From Distichodus sexfasciatus (taxonomy: Eukaryota > Chordata > Actinopteri > Characiformes > Distichodontidae), in the NCBI GenBank assembly GCA_032718565.1, contig JAVGVS010000011.1, positions 4,527,904 through 4,591,903 of the forward strand: a DNA stretch of 64,000 bases. The letters run 5' to 3'. The notes under the pieces are model-generated. The model worked only from the letters and a program-made list of their open reading frames with translations. It searched no databases and was not told the DNA's origin. Of the stretch, positions 1-9,640 are shown piece after piece (the first letter of the stretch is position 1; every line of letters starts with the position of its first letter). Made by a program: the position numbers and the translations under genes.

Positions 1-904
1 ATTTTTCCCAAAACTCTCTAATGAACAATACATTTGTTCATTAAAACTTTGTAAGTGGATATCAATACAGTTATGAATAGTATACAGTATATTATCTGAT
101 TATATTTTATATTATCTGCCGTATTAACCGCTTCAAAAGTAACTTTATATAAACCACACTGCCTCTCAAGCGCTTTACTGCAAACAAACTTGAAGATCTC
201 TGACAGGTGATGACACACTGTACTTGTGTTTCCACGGTGCATTAGAAGAATGTTTACCCTGCTCCACATCCACAGCTTTACTCAGATTTTCCATTTACAA
301 ACCAATTCTCTCCAGGTCATGCAAACAGAACCGGGTCAGTCGAAGTGCGAAGAGTTTGGTCAAGGCACATGCAATTAAACAGGTCTCAAGTCCAAATTAG
401 AAATGACTCAGACGATCACCTCTAAGGAAAGTTGTTAAACCAGTGCAACAGTGCAACATCCAGAGGAAGATGAATAAAAACAACACCCAGCATCAAGTTC
501 AGAGGAAGACTAAAAGCATATCGACACTGTTCCAACAGTTTCTGCTTAAATGAAGACATCTCTATGCATCATAACTAGAAAAAACTTAAGCTCTGTAACA
601 GATTGTGTTTAGTGACACAGTGCTGAGCTGGGATGACTCAGGAAAGACTCTGATCCTGGGTACAAGTTGGCAGTCCAATCAAAACAAACAGCTTAATTTG
701 CCCTGTTATTAATCACGTCCCTTTGATCCGGCTTGTAATAAGGCTCTCATGCCTCACGCCTCTTGTTAATTAATCCACAACTTCCAAAAGCCCAGACTCG
801 GCCATGAAATTAAATGCCGGTTCTACAGAGTGTGCTATAAATGTAATATTTACATCTGAACTCAAACTTCACTTTAAACTGTGCACCAGACGGAACACAT
901 GGAA

Positions 905-1140
905 GTTGGTGGCATGGTGGTCTACAAACTCTGGGTTGGAGATCATAAGATTGGGGGTTTGTTGGGCCCCTGAGCAAGGCCCTTAAACTTAACAAGTTGC
1001 TCAAGGGAGACTGTCCCTGTAATTAGGAACTGGAAGTTGCTCTGGATATGAGCGCCTGTATGGGAGAAAATGGCCGCTGGAAGCCATTAGTAACCATTAG
1101 AGATACTAAAATGCCCTTGGCAACTTAAATATTTAAAAAG
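905..1140 (+). repeat. SINE-like element, 'ctgtaattagg' family
   Basis: The segment contains ctgagcaaggcccttaaactt, ctgtaattagg and ctctggatatgagcgcctg. The same order of blocks recurs near 19060-19235 and in shorter form near 21770 and 60950. The end block resembles the L2 tail at 12060. Confidence 0.45.
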
Positions 1141-1271
1141 CCTTAATTTCCAACTGTCATTAACATTCTCAGCTCTAGAAAGTGACTGATAAGATTTAAG
1201 CAACAGTAATCATGATGTTGTTTCTTTGAAATGAATAAAGATACAAATTTCTACATAGTTGACAATAAAGA

Positions 1272-1272
<1 letters not shown>

Positions 1273-1316
<44 letters not shown>
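1273..1316. repeat. (ATT)n microsatellite
   Basis: About 14 uninterrupted ATT units. Confidence 0.95.
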
Positions 1317-1614
1317 GTTCACAAATCCATACTTTTATATGTATATATCACTGGTCACTTTTTAACTAACTATATCTGCACACATTATTGAAAAGTACTG
1401 CACAGAATGGTTCTCCAAAAATGCTGCTAAAATATCTGTAAAAACCTAACTTTCAGTCAGACTTTTTAAGAAGACACTTCTATTAATAGACTAGATATTG
1501 AAATCTTTCATATTCAAAACTGTCAGTCAATTTCCACTTCTAGCTTAAAATGTATATTTTGTGTCCTATTTATATATTGTTTATTCCATGTGCCCTATCT
1601 GTTCTTTGTTCTCT

Positions 1615-1730
1615 CTATTTCTTGTTGCACCGTGTAAACTGGAGTCACATCTTCTCGTCTCTCTGTATATCTGTACAATATATAGAAGAGATGACAATAA
1701 AGTTTACTTTGACTTTGACTTTTTAAGTGA
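1615..1730 (+). repeat. Dispersed repeat with 'gatgacaataaagtttactttgac' type end
   Basis: This shares its order of blocks (ttgcac, ggagtcac, cttgtctctctgtatctgtaca, tatatag-agagatgacaataaag, actttgactttga) with 58975-59095. Its end also appears in reverse inside the SINE at 14073-14121. Confidence 0.6.
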
Positions 1731-2132
1731 TGTAAAATAACAACTAAGTAGTATAATTTACTCCCGGGAGTTCAAAGGTATTATCCATTGAATCATAATG
1801 GAAGCTGGTCCATTAGGATTCATACAGGACTTTCTAATACTCCACATCCTCGTGGTTTGATTTTTTTTCATAAGGGGTGCCAATCATATGACTCTAATGA
1901 TACTGTCCACCAGTCTGCATAACAACAACAGCAGCAGCCTTGTAGGAACAACACAAACAGCAATGCAAAATGACAAGAAAACGAAGATGAGAAATATGGA
2001 GTTTATTCCACACCGTAAACTCCCAGCATCACTAAGCTGCACCATAAAGCCCATGCTCAGGTCAGCTGGAAAGAGCTCAGGTAGAGGTTGTACAGGTGAC
2101 AGGACGGTACTTCCAAAATCTCATTGACTTAC

Positions 2133-2350
2133 CAGCAGGAGTCACCTCTAACTTTCCGTCTCGGAACCGTGCTGTAGACGTGCTCCGATGCCGGGTCCAG
2201 TTTTAACACATAACTCCTGACCTCTCGCGTCGTTACGCAGCGCCGTGGAGCTCCATCGCGCGCATCTGAGCGTTTAGACGCACTGCACGCGCGCTGCGCT
2301 CCAGTCACGTGACACAGGTGGGCGTGGCTTAGGGCTAGAGGGCGTGGCGT
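2133..2350 (-). promoter_or_regulatory. CpG-rich promoter with non-coding first exon, probably ppfibp2
   Basis: CpG density rises sharply here (cgcgtcg, gcgcgc and gcgctgcgc clusters). On the minus strand the exon-like segment ends in CTCCTGCTG|gtaagtcaat, a consensus donor with the last exon base at 2133. The one ATG in the segment meets a stop after one codon, so the exon would be 5' UTR. GC/KLF-type boxes GGGCGTGGC occur near 2321 and 2339 and a perfect CACGTG palindrome at 2304-2313. In mammals PPFIBP2 lies just downstream of OLFML1 on the same strand, which makes it the obvious candidate, but no coding exon of it is in the window. Confidence 0.55.
2304..2313. promoter_or_regulatory. Palindromic E-box / CLEAR motif GTCACGTGAC
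   Basis: This perfect 10-base palindrome equals the CLEAR consensus bound by TFEB/TFE3/MITF and also fits USF. It sits inside the CpG-rich segment, upstream of the putative non-coding exon. Confidence 0.6.
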
Positions 2351-2641
2351 TTGGTTTAATTGGGAAACCGTGGCATATTGTGATTACGGTGCTGATTTGA
2401 TTATTAAATGTCAGAACGAACTCGTTATTAACGAACTAGATTATCTTAGTAGTTTTAATGATTTAATTACAGTTGTTTATTATGTCATTCAGTAAAATAG
2501 TGAAATAAGCAAATAATAATTATTATTATTTAAGACTTGGCAAGAAGGGAATGTTGCTCTATTTTCGTAACACGTTTATTTCGTTCTGTTTTGTGGGAAT
2601 GCTTTGTGCTGTTTGAGCGTGTTTGAGGAACGAACTGATTT

Positions 2642-2655
2642 AGCGCCATCTGGCG
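2642..2655 (-). promoter_or_regulatory. Weaker CTCF-like site, minus orientation
   Basis: The segment gcgccatctggcgt matches the reverse-complement core SYGCCMYCTRSTGG at 12 of 14 positions. Confidence 0.3.
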
Positions 2656-2791
2656 TGCACTCGGAGTAGTTCAGCAGCCTGCAGGCGTCTTTACGTCTAC
2701 ATTACAGCACTGAAGTCATGCGCTGCAGTCACAAGTTACGCCGTTTATCAAGACAGTCATTCAGAAATGTGCACTGGTTACACAGAGATAG

Positions 2792-2793
<2 letters not shown>

Positions 2794-2829
<36 letters not shown>
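2794..2829. repeat. (GA)n microsatellite
   Basis: About 17 GA units in the spacer downstream of olfml1. Confidence 0.95.
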
Positions 2830-2834
<5 letters not shown>

Positions 2835-2906
2835 TGGACAGAAGATGCAATATTTTTACGTCAACAACCACACTGCTTACCATTCAGGCTTTTCTTTCAA
2901 ATGCTG

Positions 2907-2912
2907 TTTATT
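2907..2912 (-). terminator. olfml1: Possible olfml1 polyadenylation signal AATAAA
   Basis: This is the AATAAA I could find on the minus strand downstream of the olfml1 stop, about 530 bases past it. The 3' UTR would include the CTCF-like motif at 3025. A variant signal nearer the stop cannot be excluded. Confidence 0.3.
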
Positions 2913-3024
2913 TGTAAAATATTCTCATTTCATCATCTTATTCATAAACCTCATACTCTCAAAGGGTAAGATTATACTAAATGTCACGTTCCCCCTTTCT
3001 GAACTTCTCTTTGTCCCTGACTAA

Positions 3025-3038
3025 CCAGCAGAGGGCAG
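3025..3038 (+). promoter_or_regulatory. CTCF-consensus site, plus orientation
   Basis: CCAGCAGAGGGCAG fits the 14-base core CCASYAGRKGGCRS at every position. It lies between the olfml1 stop and the CpG promoter. Confidence 0.5.
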
Positions 3039-3437
3039 TAGAAGAGAAGACAACACGTCACGGAAACCGCTGAAATCAATTAAGAATTTTTCAATGGCAT
3101 GCAAAAAGTATGTAATAATAATAATAATATCTGTCCATATTATATTATATCTTGCCTGGATATTAGTTTATATATGAATAGTATGATTTCTGTCGGACTG
3201 TTCCGTTCAGTCTTTTCTTTGTAGTTAACAAACCTGAAGTAAACCACCATTTTCATCAGGCCTTAAATCTGTGGTAAAAACGAGTATGTTGGAAAAAAAA
3301 AACTAAACAAAACTCTAGACTATGCAGACCTTTGATCTTCAATACGTTTTTTAAAAAAAAATTATAGAAGTGGCCTTATCAATCGTAGAATTACACAAAG
3401 CTGGTAATATCAAACAGATTTGGCTGACTAAACATAT

Positions 3438-4213
3438 TTACAGTTTCCTCTTCAAGTTCAGCTTGTAGATGGTCTGGTAGCCGTCATCCCAGGCATAGAC
3501 CTGCATGTCTTTGGGGTGGTAGTTCATCCCAGAGTGACTGGAGTATCGTTTTGGAAAGAAAATGGCATCTTTCTGCTGGTGGATGCTATCGCGAATATCG
3601 AACAGGCACTGGATGCTGGAGCGTCCTCCGGAACGGGAGTTGTAGACCACGTAGAGCGTGCCACACACCACAAAGGCCCCCTCAGCGTCTTCGGTTTTGC
3701 AGGTGGTGTCCCACGTGTGCTCCACAGCCAGGCTGTTGGCATCCAGTTTGGTGAACACCAGGTTCCCCCCAAAGTCTGGGTCGGCATGGACAGCCCACAG
3801 GCCCAGCTCGTCCACGGCCAGATCCAGCAGTGTGTGAGGTGAGAGGCCATAGACAGGCATTCGACCTGCCCCGGGCAGCAGGGCTCGATCGGTGACGGTG
3901 CGGTTTTGGAGGTGGACCTTCACTATTTCGTTTCTAGACTCGGCCCGGTGGTAGTAGACAAAGCCCTTGTAGACGGTGTGACCTGTGCCCTGCCAGGAGA
4001 CCGGAAGTCTGATGATTCTGCTTTTGTTGAATGATTCAGAGTCGGTGAAAGTCTTGAAGGAGGTGAACTCCTGCACCGTGCGGTTATTTGAGCCACTGAA
4101 GAAGTAGATCTTCGAGGAGCCTTTAGTGGGGTCTTTCAGCCAGGAGCCGTTCACGTCACTCGCCTTCTTTACAATTTTCTGTGACTTGATGCCTGAGAGT
4201 TCTGTGTTGCACT
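3438..4213 (-). CDS. olfml1: olfml1 coding exon 3 (olfactomedin domain) and stop
   Basis: The exon encodes residues 135-392. It starts at acceptor tttgcacag|AG, giving Glu135-Cys136 and GIKSQKIVKK upstream of the SWLKD motif that opens the OLF domain. A frame beginning at 4154 would miss the first 20 codons. The chain ends in Lys-Arg-Lys-Leu, as in other OLFML1 proteins. Plus-strand frames over this exon are antisense shadows. Confidence 0.95.
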
Positions 4214-7163
4214 CTGTGCAAAAATGAATTTGAATTCAATAATTTGTCTTGGGCATTATGATCCTGCTAATATCAGATTGTTAATCCTAAAATACAGAGT
4301 TGTTTTATTAATGCTCAAAAGATAATGCTCTTAAACTTGTTGAATCCTAATGCAAATTAAGTGGCAAGAGCTGTAAAGAAAAGGATCCACTACATACAGT
4401 GCTTTTTGCCACCCCATGAATTAGAATTTAAAATCAGGAGAATATTATGCATATATTAAAAGTTATAGTCATTGATAGAGAAAACTGTATCACCAGACTG
4501 GCTCTATCTGCTGGCCCAAAGCTGAGGTAGTTATAACTGATACTGAAATCCTGAAATTTCTTTATTTGTCATATGCATAATTGTACAAGAACAAAATGCA
4601 GTGAAATGTTTCCTGCACCGCTTCTTTTTTGACTGTTGAAACTGAACATTGACATTGTAATAACTCACTAAAGTCCTCAATCACATTTGTTTTATCTGCA
4701 ATGTCCAGTTAGATTACTGGTTCATATTCATTTATATTCATTATATTTGATGGGTGCTTCTCAACAGATTTCTCATCAGTGGTGTATTAACAGTGGTCTA
4801 TCGAGGACCTGAACTTAAGTAAACTTAAGTAAGACTAAGCAAAATGTATAGATTAAGAAAATACTCATACAAAAGTGTATAAATTACTCTGGAGTAAAAG
4901 CCCTAAAATTCATATTTTAATAGTTAGTGATGAATGTTGCCAATAGAAATCAAGTTATTTATTTATTTTTTTTAAGTTTGTATTTGTATCTCCATTGTTT
5001 TTGCCTTAATTGCATGGTCAAAGAGCGGATCAGGATACATTTCACTGCATGTTGTACCTGTATAATTTGCATGTGACAAATAAAGAATCTTGAAACTTGA
5101 AAAGTGGAGCTAAACATACATTCCAATGTATAAGATGAGCTAAACCTAAATAATAGGAGCTCCACGGGGCTAGAAGCCAGAGGGTGACAGTACTGCTAGG
5201 CAGATGGCCTACAGACTGTGACTATACACCTGGAGCATAAGCAGTGTTGGGCAAGTTGCTTCCAAAATGTAATACATTACAGATTACTAGTTATTGTTAT
5301 TTCAAATGTTACATTACAATATTACTGTCTTTGATTTGCAATGTGTTACACTGCTCCTGCTTTTTTTAGTTTGGAGTTATTTTCACCAAAATAACTGCGG
5401 AAGTAGGATTGGTATTTTAAAATGCTAAAATGTGGTTTACTGCAGCTCATTCTACAACCAGCGGAGGGTGATGTGGTGCAACATAATGACTGTACTCGGA
5501 CAGTCAGTAGGAAATTGCTCTTTTACTTATATTTTATCATGTGCTAAAGGTTTTGCGGTGTTGGTGTTTGTTTATTAAAATAAAAACAGCTCCAAAATGT
5601 ATTTGTTATTAGTTGTTGGCGTAACGGTTGGGCGTTAGCCCTGTGTTCAGAAGGTTGCCGGTTCTAATCCCAGACTGGTAAGGTTACCACTGAGATTCTA
5701 TAAATGAGCGAGGTACCGTCCCCAAGCACTGTTCCCCCGGGCACTGCCCATGTTAGGTGCACACTGTTTGTTCACGGATGGGTCAAATGCAGAGGTCACA
5801 TTTGGTTGTGGTGCACCATGTGCTGTGTTCACAATGACAAATAATCACTCACACTAAATTAGTAATGCCTTACATAATTGTGTTACAGCAAAAAGTAATA
5901 CATAACTGTAATTGTGTTGCTTTTGTAACACCTTATTACCTTACTAGTTGTAAATGTAGATGTTCATCATACATTAGAACATCAGTAAGTGTACATGTTT
6001 ACTAAATGTCTTTGCATTAATATTACATTAGTGTAAGAGATTAGTTGATGGAGTTGAAGGCCTGAGTTGAGAGGATGGTGTGTTTTTACCTTTTCCATGT
6101 AGAATCACATTTTTTCTCTTAAGCTGCTCCTCTTTCACCTGCTGCTCCAGCAGAGACTCTGATATTTCCACTTCAGACGAATCAGGGATTTTGTTCTGCA
6201 GGTATTCAACATCCCTTTCCACTCTGTCCATTCTCATGGTTATGCCGTCCACAAAGCTTTGGATCTCTGACTTTAGCCCTGTAACGCTGCGTAGTTTCCC
6301 GCGAACCTCATTGGACATGTCGTACAACTTCTGGTTGAAGGTCTGGAGGTCCTGGTCGCACCTGATCAGACGATCCTGTATAAAAAAAAACACCAATGTA
6401 TAATGGATCTGGATTGATTTTTTTTCCTGTTACATAACTATGAAGATGTGTTGAAGTGTTGGTAAAAGTTGATGGGGTTTAATATTAGCTATTGGTGTTG
6501 TATAGCAAAGGACATGTGGAGCATTAGTAAAGGTTAAGTGTTTTAATTATGTATTTGCAATAAACTGGACCTCATTCCGCCTTGTTCTTAAGTAGAAATT
6601 TTAAGTAGCAGCTTTCACAAAGATTCTGACATTGACCAATGAGTTATGTTCTTAAAGAGAACAATTTTATTGCATGCCTGTTAATTCTACATTTGTATAT
6701 TATTATACGATTATACCATATATAATGTATACTATTATACCAGAAAGCTTGAGAAAGTATAAGTGAATAATGTGCATTGTTGCCAATTCATAATTAATTC
6801 CAAAAGTTAATTTCATACCTTCAGTACCATGTTACAAAAGAAGCTGTTTTTTCTGTCACTTCAGACAAAATTACTCTGTACTAAAATGTACTACAGTAAA
6901 TACTATATTCCTCAAGTACTCCATTCAACTGTACTTTAGCTCAAGCAAAAGCCCAAGATCAAATGAAACGTACAATAAAAAAGAAGACGCTTTAATCTTG
7001 AACGATTGGTCTAACCAGACACTGCACGGACATCTAAATCTCTCACCTCCAGCTCCAGGATTCTTCTCTGAAAATATTGCATCATAAACTCATCCTGGGT
7101 TGTCCTCTGAGTTTGTCCAGGACTTAAGGCCAAGAGCAGCAGAGCTAACAGTTGTAAGATCAT
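3438..7163 (-). CDS. olfml1: Olfactomedin-like 1, three coding exons (gene span)
   Basis: This gene encodes a secreted glycoprotein of the olfactomedin family. Exons 7163-7047, 6375-6090 and 4213-3438 join in phase to 1179 bp, a 392-aa protein close to the roughly 400 residues of the mammalian protein. Residues 1-19 look like a signal peptide, 36-130 form a charged coiled coil, and about 157-388 are the OLF domain, with WQGTG, NEIVK, DLAVDELGLWAVH, YVVYN and the terminal AWDDGYQTIYKL signature. Sequons include Asn156, Asn178, Asn197 and Asn238. Cys45, 136, 306, 318 and 337 are candidates for disulfides. The wording fits OLFML1 rather than OLFML3, and the head-to-tail position downstream of syt9 agrees with mammals. 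Confidence 0.93.
5242..5945 (+). mobile_element. hAT-like non-autonomous element with nested SINE
   Basis: It begins CAGTGTTGGGCAAGTT, and tgtaatacattacagattact follows, as in the common fish hAT-type short elements. Matching sequence (gtaatgccttacataattg, gtaatacataactgtaattg) resumes after the SINE. The right end is degenerate, so the boundary is approximate. No transposase frame is present. Confidence 0.5.
5611..5852 (+). mobile_element. tRNA-derived SINE, copy A
   Basis: A tRNA-like head (gcgtaacggttgggcgttagcc, then a box-B-like GGTTCTAATCCC) is followed by a body with ggtaccgtccccaagcactg, gggtcaaatgcagaggtcac and an end acaatgacaaataatcactc. Four other copies of the same body occur in this window, near 13871, 21263, 33651 and 51700. 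Confidence 0.75.
6090..6375 (-). CDS. olfml1: olfml1 coding exon 2 (coiled coil)
   Basis: The exon encodes residues 40-134: DRLIRCDQ, then heptad-like charged sequence including MRMDRVERDVEYLQ, which matches the family's RVERxxREIDYIQ block. Acceptor tatacag|GAT (phase 0); donor GGAAAAG|gtaaaa (phase 1, Glu135 split). Confidence 0.92.
6376..7046 (-). other. olfml1: olfml1 intron 1
   Basis: The intron is 671 bases with GT-AG ends. It holds AT-rich DNA and a fragment near 6880-6950 (actgtactttagctcaag) resembling the 'acttaagtaaaagtac' fish repeat family. Confidence 0.6.
7047..7163 (-). CDS. olfml1: olfml1 coding exon 1 (signal peptide)
   Basis: The exon is exactly 39 codons. The ATG is in an A-rich context with A at -3 (gcaagATG). 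A Leu/Ala-rich hydrophobic core (LQLLALLLLAL) and a Pro-Gly-Gln turn form a secretion signal. The exon ends in LELE before donor CTGGAG|gtgaga (phase 0). Confidence 0.87.
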
Positions 7164-7182
7164 CTTGCTTTTATCCTTCGAT

Positions 7183-7260
7183 TTAAGAAGTGCTTTTCAT
7201 CAGCCGAACTTCTCCCTCCAAATGCAGCCTGATAAAAATGGAGGAAATTCCTGAGTCATC
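7183..7260 (-). promoter_or_regulatory. olfml1: olfml1 proximal promoter elements
   Basis: Upstream of the olfml1 ATG lie an AP-1 consensus TGAGTCA (7252-7258), an adjacent NF-kB-like GGAAATTCC (about 7243-7251) and an A/T-rich ATTTTTAT block about 70 bases from the ATG that might stand in for a TATA box. A five-codon upstream ORF (7200-7183, Met-Lys-Ser-Thr-Ser-stop) is out of frame. The start of transcription was not located. Confidence 0.35.
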
Positions 7261-8871
7261 TGTGGCGTTTGTTGATCCACGCTGCAGCGTTTCTGGGACT
7301 GGGTCCGAGTAGCTTTGAGGAGAGGCAGACTGGCTCTGTGTTTGGAGTCCTAATTACCTCCAGATGTGCTGACACGTCTCCACACAGATTACAATCTACA
7401 TGGAATAACATTAGGATTGTGTATCTGCCGTGTTTTAAAAGTAGGTGTAAATGTGAGAGTGCCATCTCGGTGAAAAGTGGACAAGAGAATATATGAGAAA
7501 ATTTGGCTAGAAATGATCACAAACATTAAACACTGAGGCCTTGTGGGAACTGTATTACTTTTTGACTGCTTTGGCTTTTTTTTTTTTACACACACACACT
7601 CACAAACACACACTTCATAGGTTTACTGACTGGTTTATTTTTGCTGGAATTCACATTTTTGTGATATAGTTGGGGGACACACTTTCTCGCTCTTTATTTT
7701 ACTATACACAAACACACAAAAGCTTACACACACACAGAGCTCTAGCATATACACACACAAACAAAAGTTCAAGCATATACACATACACAAAAATGCGAGC
7801 ACACAAACACACACAGCAGCAAAATAAATCTAAAATCATTTGAAGCTGATTTATCTTTTAGACGTTTGGGTTTCAATATTTATTCTAATGTTTATTTTCA
7901 GAATAGAAATTACATCTTGGCTATTAATATTCATTTTTGACATTCTCACCAGTGTAGGAAAGTAAAAATGGGCAGGATGCCTTGCATCTGCCCAAAGACA
8001 AAGCAATGTTGACTTTGTTTTTTAGAGAGTGTCAGCACAAATTAGGCATGTATCATCTATTCCACATTATTGATTCAAGACGGGCTGAATTATTCAGCTG
8101 ATCTCGTATCGCGCTTTTAAAAAACTGTATGTGACGATTTGCATTATGGATATGCTAATCAACTATTCATGCTGTTGTGTAATACAGCGATCAAAAAGAG
8201 GATGCTATAAGGCAAAGAATCCTTAAATAGTAACAGTCCTAAAAAAATTGGATTAACCAAGAAAACCAGCTTAAAAACAAATATTTTACAGTTCTTTTTA
8301 CAGTTCAAAAGGTTGAATATCAAGACGCATCAGGCACACTCAGATCTGACTGTGAGGCCAAAGAGCCAGTGATCCCGGGAGGAAAGCGAGTCTGTTTTCC
8401 ACAGGAGATGCTGCACTGCTAACAGGAAGAGGCATATCAGCTGTAAGTAATGTAGAGATGGCCGTGGCCTAATTCCGAGACGGAAATGGAGCTCTCCTCC
8501 TCCCTTGCTGAGAAAAAACACTGCTACAAAACGCTGCTCGAACTGCAAAGCTTGACCTCTGTTGGGTTAGCCTTCACGAACGCTTCAATGGACAATCATT
8601 CGTGTATATAGGGCTTGGGGAATTCGTAAATCCGTTTGTCGCACCCAGGTCCCTGAGCTGCCCTCCTGCTATGGACCACTTCTGTGGTCCCAGCTTCTTC
8701 TACGCACCATGTAGCATAACACGGCACACACAAGACACTGGATATGTCCCATGAGAAAGCACTTAGGCTTATTTATGCTCCCTTTACCTATTAAATTAGA
8801 AGTGTCTCTGTCTAACAATGTAAATGTCACTGCTCACCTACCATCATTAACATTGGCAAATGTGTTAGACA
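7261..8871. other. Intergenic DNA, no gene recognised
   Basis: CA-rich simple sequence lies at about 7590-7820. The rest looks like single-copy AT-rich DNA. ORFs here are 69-75 aa with no recognisable motif. Confidence 0.5.
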
Positions 8872-9245
8872 CAGTGTTGGCCAGTGACGCTACTAACTTA
8901 ACTACTTTTTATATTCGCTTATCAGTAGTGAAGCTGATTTTACAACTTTTCCAGCAATTATTTTTTACAAATAGCAATACAGTATGGCAAAGCGCTACAC
9001 TGTTACAAAAAATGCTATTATTTTTCTTCTCTTTACAAACACACAGGTGTTTCTGGCTGGTGTTGAATTTGCAGAAGTGGCATCAATAAGCTACTGTACC
9101 AGAGTTGGAGGATAGAGTTTAATTTGACAAAGATGGAGGGCATTATTAGCTTTGTTGTAGTTTGCTACTTTTTCCCTGCAGCTTGTAATGTAGTTAACTA
9201 CTGTATAGAAACAGTAACCTGACTGTAGCTAAGCAACTTTTAATC
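8872..9245 (+). mobile_element. hAT-like non-autonomous element
   Basis: It begins CAGTGTTGGCCAGTGACGCTACTAACTTAACTAC, and the block gtagtttgctactttttccctgcagcttgtaatgtag follows near 9155. Both blocks recur in the element at 37355-37631. The right end is degenerate. The 112-aa frame at 8751-9089 runs into it and is not a gene. Confidence 0.5.
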
Positions 9246-9249
9246 ATTA

Positions 9250-9640
9250 AATTGTAGAACCAGAACCCAGAACTGGAACTAGAACTGGAACTGGAATGGA
9301 ACCAGAACCAGAATAGAACCGGAACCAGAACAGAAACCAGAACCTGAATTGGATTCAGAACCGGAACCAGTACAAGAACCAGAACCATTCATTCATTCAT
9401 CATCTGAACTGCTTAATCCTAACTGAGACCTTCTTGCTGTGAGGCGGCAGTGCTGACCACTGTGCCACCGTGCCACCCTGAACCAGAACCAGAACAATAG
9501 TTAATACAAAAAACAATATCTAATGACATTTCTTAAACATGGATGAAACAGAAAACATAAGTGTGACACAACACAACCGTGCAAGAATGCAAAATGAAAA
9601 AAGATCTAAACCAGAACCAGAACTGAAACAAGAACTGGGA
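9250..9640. repeat. Imperfect GAACCA/GAACTG minisatellite, interrupted
   Basis: Degenerate six-base units (agaacc, ggaacc, ggaact, agaact) run to about 9388 and return from 9480 onwards. Between them lies a fragment (about 9388-9479) of the dispersed 'attcattcatcatctgaaccgctt' family. Confidence 0.75.

Larger units (their letters stand above)
1..2132. other. Non-coding DNA, probably ppfibp2 intron 1
   Basis: No coding exon was recognised. The segment holds a SINE-like copy (about 905-1140), an ATT microsatellite (1273-1316), a dispersed repeat with an ACTTTGACTTTGACT tail (about 1615-1730) and otherwise AT-rich single-copy-looking DNA. Confidence 0.5.
2351..3437. other. Spacer between the CpG promoter and olfml1
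   Basis: This AT-rich spacer of about 1.1 kb contains the GA repeat, two CTCF-like motifs, a candidate AATAAA on the minus strand and the presumed olfml1 3' UTR. The plus-strand frames of 64-83 aa here have no family resemblance. Confidence 0.5.
4214..6089 (-). other. olfml1: olfml1 intron 2, with a hAT-like element and nested SINE
   Basis: The intron is 1876 bases with GT-AG ends. It includes a fragment ending gtgacaaataaagaatcttga (about 5020-5100), a hAT-like element starting at 5242, and a tRNA-derived SINE at about 5611-5852 inside it. Confidence 0.7.

Noticed and set aside
3516..3850. 108-aa ORFs on both strands within 3.5-3.85 kb
   Set aside because: Shadows of the olfactomedin-domain exon of olfml1.
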